DNA of 64,000 nt. Origin: Edaphobacter sp. 12200R-103. GTDB taxonomy: Bacteria > Acidobacteriota > Terriglobia > Terriglobales > Acidobacteriaceae. The number at the start of each line of letters is the position of its first letter. Position 1 is the first letter of the stretch. The notes beneath the pieces are model-generated. The model did not search any database. It saw only the letters and a program-made list of their open reading frames with translations, and was not told the DNA's origin. The stretch is taken from the NCBI RefSeq assembly GCF_010093025.1, contig NZ_CP048114.1, forward strand, positions 2,976,001-3,040,000. The letters are read 5' to 3'. This document shows, in pieces, positions 60,789 through 64,000 of the stretch. Position numbers and translations under genes: made by a program.

Positions 60789-61667
60789 TCAGAGCTTGCC
60801 GAAGCGTCCGTTGCGGAAGTCATCGACGGCCTGCGCGATCTCTTCGCGGGTGTTCATGACGAAGGGACCGTAGCTGGCGATGGGCTCGTTGATGGGTTCG
60901 CCGCTCAGCAGCAGCAGGTTTGAGTCTGCTTCTGCCTTGAGGGCGACGGTGTCTCCCTCAGAGCCGAGCACCGCGATGCGGGCTTCGCCGCTGAGCTTGC
61001 CGGTCTCGTTGACCTCGACATCGCCCTTGCGCAGGACGATGGCCGTGTTGTGGCCCTCCGGAACCGGAAGCTCGACCTGCTCGCCTGCCTTCAGGTTGAC
61101 GTCCCAGACATTGAGCGGCGTGAAGGTCTTTGCCGCTCCCTGACTGCCGTTGAGAGCGCCTGCGATGACGCGGGCGTTCCCTCCTGTGGCGAAGTCAATC
61201 GTCGGAATCTGCTCCTTCGTGATCGCCTGATAGCCGGGCTTCGACATCTTGTTGGCCGCAGGAAGGTTCACCCACAGCTGGATCATCTCGAAGATGCCGC
61301 CGTTTTTGGTGAACTCTGCCTCGTGCATCTCCTCGTGCAGGACGCCGGAGGCAGCGGTCATCCACTGGACATCGCCAGGGAAGATGACCCCGGAGTTTCC
61401 GGCAGAGTCGCGATGACCGACCGAACCCTGGTAGGCAATGGTGACGGTCTCGAAGCCGCGATGCGGATGCTCCCCGACGCCGCGCGGCTGGGACGCGGGC
61501 TTGAAGTACTGCGGGCCTGCATAGTCGAGCATCAGGAACGGGCTTACCTCAAGCTGAATTCCGTTGGACGGAAACAGGTTGCGGACCGGAAAGCCATCTC
61601 CAACCCAGTGGGTGGATCCGGGGCCGTAGGTTCCGAGAACTTTCTTCTGCGTGATTGTGGTGGACAT
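60789..61667 (-). CDS. pirin family protein
   Basis: A 292-residue bicupin. N-terminal domain: FLMLDYAGPQYFKPASQPRGVGEHPHRGFETVTIAYQGSVGHRDSAGNSGVIFPGDVQWMTAASGVLHEEMH holds the Fe-binding His/His/His/Glu set (HPHRGFE and HEEMH). The C-terminal domain has VELPVPEGHNTAIVLRKGD. Many bacterial pirins show quercetin 2,3-dioxygenase activity or act as redox sensors. It starts 5 nt after the marR stop, with no other gene in the operon, and is cotranscribed with it. Confidence 0.92.
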   Translation of the reverse strand: MSTTITQKKVLGTYGPGSTHWVGDGFPVRNLFPSNGIQLEVSPFLMLDYAGPQYFKPASQPRGVGEHPHRGFETVTIAYQGSVGHRDSAGNSGVIFPGDVQWMTAASGVLHEEMHEAEFTKNGGIFEMIQLWVNLPAANKMSKPGYQAITKEQIPTIDFATGGNARVIAGALNGSQGAAKTFTPLNVWDVNLKAGEQVELPVPEGHNTAIVLRKGDVEVNETGKLSGEARIAVLGSEGDTVALKAEADSNLLLLSGEPINEPIASYGPFVMNTREEIAQAVDDFRNGRFGKL

Positions 61668-61672
61668 GATGG

Positions 61673-62167
61673 TTACTCCTCCCGGCGCTGTTCAGCGCCC
61701 GTTGGTGTTGCGTGAAAAGTCGATTCGGCGGCGCGGCCCAGCCTGCGCAGAAGCGGCAGCAGATGGGCGCGATCCTCTTTACTGAAATCCACAAGTGCGG
61801 TCTCCATCTCATCGCGATGGTCGGCGAAGGCGCACTCGATCAGCCTGCGGCCCTCCGGGGTCAGCCGGATGATGCGGGCGCGGCGGTCCTTCGCGTCGTC
61901 GTTGCGGGTGACGAGGCCTCGGACTTCCAGGCGATCGACGGCAGTCGTCATGGAGCCGCTGGTAAGAAGCACCTTCTGCCGAAGCTGCGTCACGCTCAGT
62001 GGCCCCTTATGGAGGAGCGCCTCGAGGACGCCAAAGTCGGTCGTCCCCATGTCGAAACGGGCGATGCTGCGGGTTGAGTGCGCCTCGACCGCTCGGGAAG
62101 CCTTCCAGAGGAGCAGCCAGAGGTGGATGCCGCTGAGATCGGATTCGGTTTGTGGTGTCCTTGTCAT
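61673..62167 (-). CDS. MarR family transcriptional regulator
   Basis: A 164-residue MarR protein: winged helix SVTQLRQKVLLTSGSMTTAVDRLEVRGLVTRNDDAKDRRARIIRLTPEGRRL (about 58-109). ATG at 62167. It heads a two-gene operon with pirin (stop and start nearly overlapping). The palindrome at 62185-62196 in front of it is a good candidate for its binding site. The pair suggests control by an aromatic or quinone-like ligand, by analogy to other MarR-pirin pairs; not shown by sequence. Confidence 0.93.
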   Translation of the reverse strand: MTRTPQTESDLSGIHLWLLLWKASRAVEAHSTRSIARFDMGTTDFGVLEALLHKGPLSVTQLRQKVLLTSGSMTTAVDRLEVRGLVTRNDDAKDRRARIIRLTPEGRRLIECAFADHRDEMETALVDFSKEDRAHLLPLLRRLGRAAESTFHATPTGAEQRREE

Positions 62168-62169
62168 GT

Positions 62170-62196
62170 CTTGATATAGAGATGCTTGATATCAAG
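62170..62196. promoter_or_regulatory. MarR operator candidate
   Basis: A perfect 12-bp palindrome CTTGATATCAAG at 62185-62196, with a half-site repeat CTTGATATA at 62170-62178 just upstream of the marR ATG. A typical layout for a MarR autoregulatory site. Confidence 0.7.
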
Positions 62197-62387
62197 GTAA
62201 AGATTCAAAGTGAGAGGAACCATCGATCCTGTTTGTTTCCGCAGCGCCCTAAACTCTCGCCCGTGAGTGCAACGCCGGCGGGTTCTACCTGCGGATAGGT
62301 CGTAAATCGCCTGTTCTTCCGGAGAACCCGGCTCCTTGACGGTAAAATAAGGAAATTACGGAAAAATCTGATTCAGGAAGACGGGCA

Positions 62388-63320
62388 ATGAGCACAGGAG
62401 CGCAGACGGCGTTGGCATCACAGGTAGAGGCGGCAGCGAAGGCAGCCGGGCTGGTCGTGGTTTCGGTCGAGGAGGGCAAGGACTTCTCCGGCGGTCCGAC
62501 GGCGCGGTTCACCATCGGACTCGCTGCGAATCCAGCCAAAAAGCAGACGCTGGAGCTGAGCGCTGCCTTCGACTTCTCTCAGGGACCTCTCAAGAACGTC
62601 GTTGAGAATTACCTGCAGGAGTCCGCCACCCGCCTGAAGAATCCGCGTCCGGACTGTTACCTCACCCTGCACGGCATCCCGTTCAGCTTCGGCAAATTTG
62701 AGTGGCCCTTCCACGCCTCTACCTCCGGCGCCGATACCTTCATCGTGCATGGAGAGGCTCGTCTGGAAGATGGCAGCGAGAGCGTTCTGCACGCGAAGGT
62801 CTCCGCCTCGATGACCCGCACCTTCGCCGAGGTTGTTCCGGCGCTCGAGCAGCCCTTTGCCGAGTCCTTCATCTACAACGCCATCCGCAAGACCACCGAC
62901 CAGGGTCAGATTGAGCTGGTCAAGAGCGGCAACCGGCAGCCGGTGCCCGTCACCACCCGCTACTACAGCACCAAGCAGAAGCGCTTTATCTTCAACGACA
63001 CCACCGAGTCGCAGCGCATGGAGTTTCTGGCCGCCAAGGTCTTCTGGCTCTCCGGAATCCTTGGTGGAGGCGAGCCGGTCTGGCTTACCGATCCGCGTGA
63101 CGCCCAGTACCTCAATACGACCGTTGAGGATCTCCGCAAGGTAGCGCAGGCGGTCGCCCACGAAGGCGTCATCTGCCTGGCTACCGACACCGACTTTGCC
63201 ACTCCCACAGAGGCCCTGATGGGGCATCGCGACGGCTATCTTGAGGAGCTGGAAGCTGCGCTCAAGTTCCTCAAGCCCAGCTTCAACGAGGACATGCGCG
63301 CCGGCCACACCAACATGTAG
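62388..63320 (+). CDS. conserved protein of unknown function
   Basis: A 310-residue soluble protein with no signal peptide, membrane span or known motif. The first half is beta-rich (SVEEGKDFSGGPTARFTIGLAANPAKKQTLELSAAFDFS, then PDCYLTLHGIPFSFGKFEWPF), the second contains YYSTKQKRFIFNDTTESQRMEFLAAKVFWLSGILGGGEPVWLTDP and long amphipathic helices. I do not recognise a family. It is followed by a hairpin terminator and repeat copy 9. Start ATG 62388, with AGGAAG about 11 nt upstream. Confidence 0.72.
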   Translation: MSTGAQTALASQVEAAAKAAGLVVVSVEEGKDFSGGPTARFTIGLAANPAKKQTLELSAAFDFSQGPLKNVVENYLQESATRLKNPRPDCYLTLHGIPFSFGKFEWPFHASTSGADTFIVHGEARLEDGSESVLHAKVSASMTRTFAEVVPALEQPFAESFIYNAIRKTTDQGQIELVKSGNRQPVPVTTRYYSTKQKRFIFNDTTESQRMEFLAAKVFWLSGILGGGEPVWLTDPRDAQYLNTTVEDLRKVAQAVAHEGVICLATDTDFATPTEALMGHRDGYLEELEAALKFLKPSFNEDMRAGHTNM

Positions 63321-63354
63321 GCCCTTGAATACTCACTTTCCGGCAAGAAAGATT

Positions 63355-63385
63355 AGAGAAGGTCCCGACAGGGGCCTTTTCTTCT
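63355..63385 (+). terminator. terminator after the 310-residue protein
   Basis: AAGGTCCC (63359-63366) pairs with GGGGCCTT (63371-63378, one wobble pair) around GACA, followed by TTCTT. It lies 38 nt after the stop. Confidence 0.75.
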
Positions 63386-63442
63386 GGACTGCTTCTTTTA
63401 GGCTTTTAGAGTAGTTCCTGCGACGGATAATCATCAAAAGAT

Positions 63443-63538
63443 GTCAGCCTGAGCAACGCGAAGGATCCCTGTATTTTGCCTGTGGCGTCCAGGATGCTCC
63501 GGGCAAATACAGGGATTCTTCGCTCCGTTCAGAACGAC
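63443..63538. repeat. palindromic intergenic element, family A copy 9 (complete)
   Basis: About 96 nt with edge GTCAGCCTGAGC at 63443 and GTTCAGAACGAC at its far end. Inner arms CCCTGTATTTTGCC (63467-63480) and GGGCAAATACAGGG (63501-63514) match copy 1 in sequence, imperfectly paired. It sits between the 310-residue protein gene and the alcohol dehydrogenase and accounts for most of the 63321-63624 gap. Confidence 0.82.
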
Positions 63539-63624
63539 GAATTAAAGGGAAGCAAGAGGGCTGTGCCCATTCGTGTTCGTCTTACGAATGACAATCTCTC
63601 GTTTCGATGAGGAGAACTTCTTCC

Positions 63625-64000
63625 ATGAAAGCCGCCGTTCTTCATGCCTCCGCTTCAGCCCTCTCCATCGAAGAGGTTCCGCAGCCACAACTTAAGCCGG
63701 GTCACACCCTGCTGCGGGTGCTGGCGTGCGGGGTCTGCCGGACCGACCTGCATATTCTGGAGCGCGATCTGCCCACGGTGCGCGATCCTCTGATTCCCGG
63801 TCACCAGATCGTCGGGGAAGTCATCGACGGAGCTACCGATGAATTTCCTCTCGGGTCGCGCGCCGGGGTTTCGTGGATCGGGGGAGCGGACCTCACCTGC
63901 CCCTTCTGTCAGCGCGGAGAAGAGAACCTCTGCGACGCTCCGGTGCTAACCGGCTATACGGTGAACGGTGGTTACGCCCAGTACGCCCTCGTCCGTTCGG
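63625..64000 (+). CDS. zinc-dependent alcohol dehydrogenase, 5' part (cut by window end)
   Basis: The first 125 codons of a GroES-like medium-chain alcohol dehydrogenase; the rest lies past base 64000. MKAAVLHASASALSIEEVPQPQL is the family start. ACGVCRTDLH carries the catalytic zinc Cys and IPGHQIVGEVID the His. The structural-zinc loop reads ADLTCPFCQRGEENLC, with three of the usual four Cys; the first position is Asp. GGAG lies about 11 nt before the ATG. No product can be named beyond the superfamily. Confidence 0.88.
   Translation, partial: MKAAVLHASASALSIEEVPQPQLKPGHTLLRVLACGVCRTDLHILERDLPTVRDPLIPGHQIVGEVIDGATDEFPLGSRAGVSWIGGADLTCPFCQRGEENLCDAPVLTGYTVNGGYAQYALVRS

Noticed and set aside
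62313..62327. GTTCTTCCGGAGAAC palindrome before the 310-residue protein, considered as a LexA-type site
   Set aside because: Only 15 nt with one mismatch, no established acidobacterial LexA consensus to compare with, and no SOS gene beside it.

Overview
The window looks like a chromosomal segment of an acidobacterium, probably in or near Terriglobia/Acidobacteriaceae (Granulicella, Edaphobacter and Terriglobus are the type of genus meant). This is inferred from gene content, not from an rRNA gene: a PadR regulator overlapping an ADOP-type (Acidobacterial Duplicated Orphan Permease) FtsX/MacB permease, an Oar-like TonB-dependent receptor with an N-terminal carboxypeptidase-regulatory domain, a tannase/feruloyl-esterase family protein, a DUF4838 protein, a DUF885 protein, and several secreted proteins of acidobacterial style. 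DNA is moderately GC-rich by eye. No rRNA, tRNA, CRISPR array, prophage or insertion sequence was seen. Gene density is high and most intergenic gaps are short.

Layout. 0.2-8.2 kb: methylmalonate-semialdehyde dehydrogenase, an orphan FtsX-type permease, a lipoprotein, GluQRS divergent from a LysW-like zinc-ribbon protein, a small secreted protein, a cupin, and a propionyl-CoA-carboxylase-type carboxyltransferase. 8.2-16.1 kb: secreted DUF4838 protein, DinB-type polymerase, a rhomboid-fold protein without catalytic residues, a Pro/Thr-linker Ig-like protein, and a tannase-family esterase. 16.3-29.6 kb: aspS, a large TonB-dependent receptor, an M28/DUF4910-like peptidase, a Tat-type phospholipase C, a PIG-L deacetylase and hisS. 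29.7-43.7 kb: metal P1B-ATPase, aldo/keto reductase, orphan sugar-binding lipoprotein, mfd, cupin, DUF885, galU, old yellow enzyme and ferritin-like protein. 43.9-53.4 kb: a 1034-residue LssY_C/beta-barrel protein, a doxX-azoR operon divergent from a TetR gene, GH76, glycerophosphodiesterase, a DHFR-like reductase, class A beta-lactamase and a TM2/zinc-ribbon protein. 53.5-64 kb: metallophosphoesterase, peptide-type ABC ATPase, padR-ADOP permease, a secreted protein with repeated RPxL motifs, higBA, a marR-pirin operon, a conserved unknown, and the start of a zinc alcohol dehydrogenase cut by the window end.

How the parts fit. Housekeeping genes (aspS, hisS, mfd, galU, gluQ) are mixed with accessory genes for scavenging plant or microbial polymers and lipids (tannase, GH76, DUF4838, phospholipase C, glycerophosphodiesterase, TonB receptor) and for stress handling (azoR/doxX, old yellow enzyme, pirin, ferritin-like protein, beta-lactamase, higBA). 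MmsA and PccB could together take methylmalonate semialdehyde to propionyl-CoA and on to methylmalonyl-CoA, although they are not in one operon.

The most unusual features are: (i) nine dispersed intergenic palindromic elements sharing a GTCATyCTGAGC-type edge, two of them complete ~100-bp imperfect palindromes; (ii) an orphan LysW-like carrier-type protein with an acidic tail instead of EDWGE, divergent from GluQRS; (iii) a rhomboid that has lost both the serine and histidine; (iv) an LssY_C module fused to a TrbI-like segment and an outer-membrane barrel; and (v) clear palindromic operator candidates in front of padR, higBA, marR and azoR/tetR. All identifications rest on reading the translated sequence; no database search was run.
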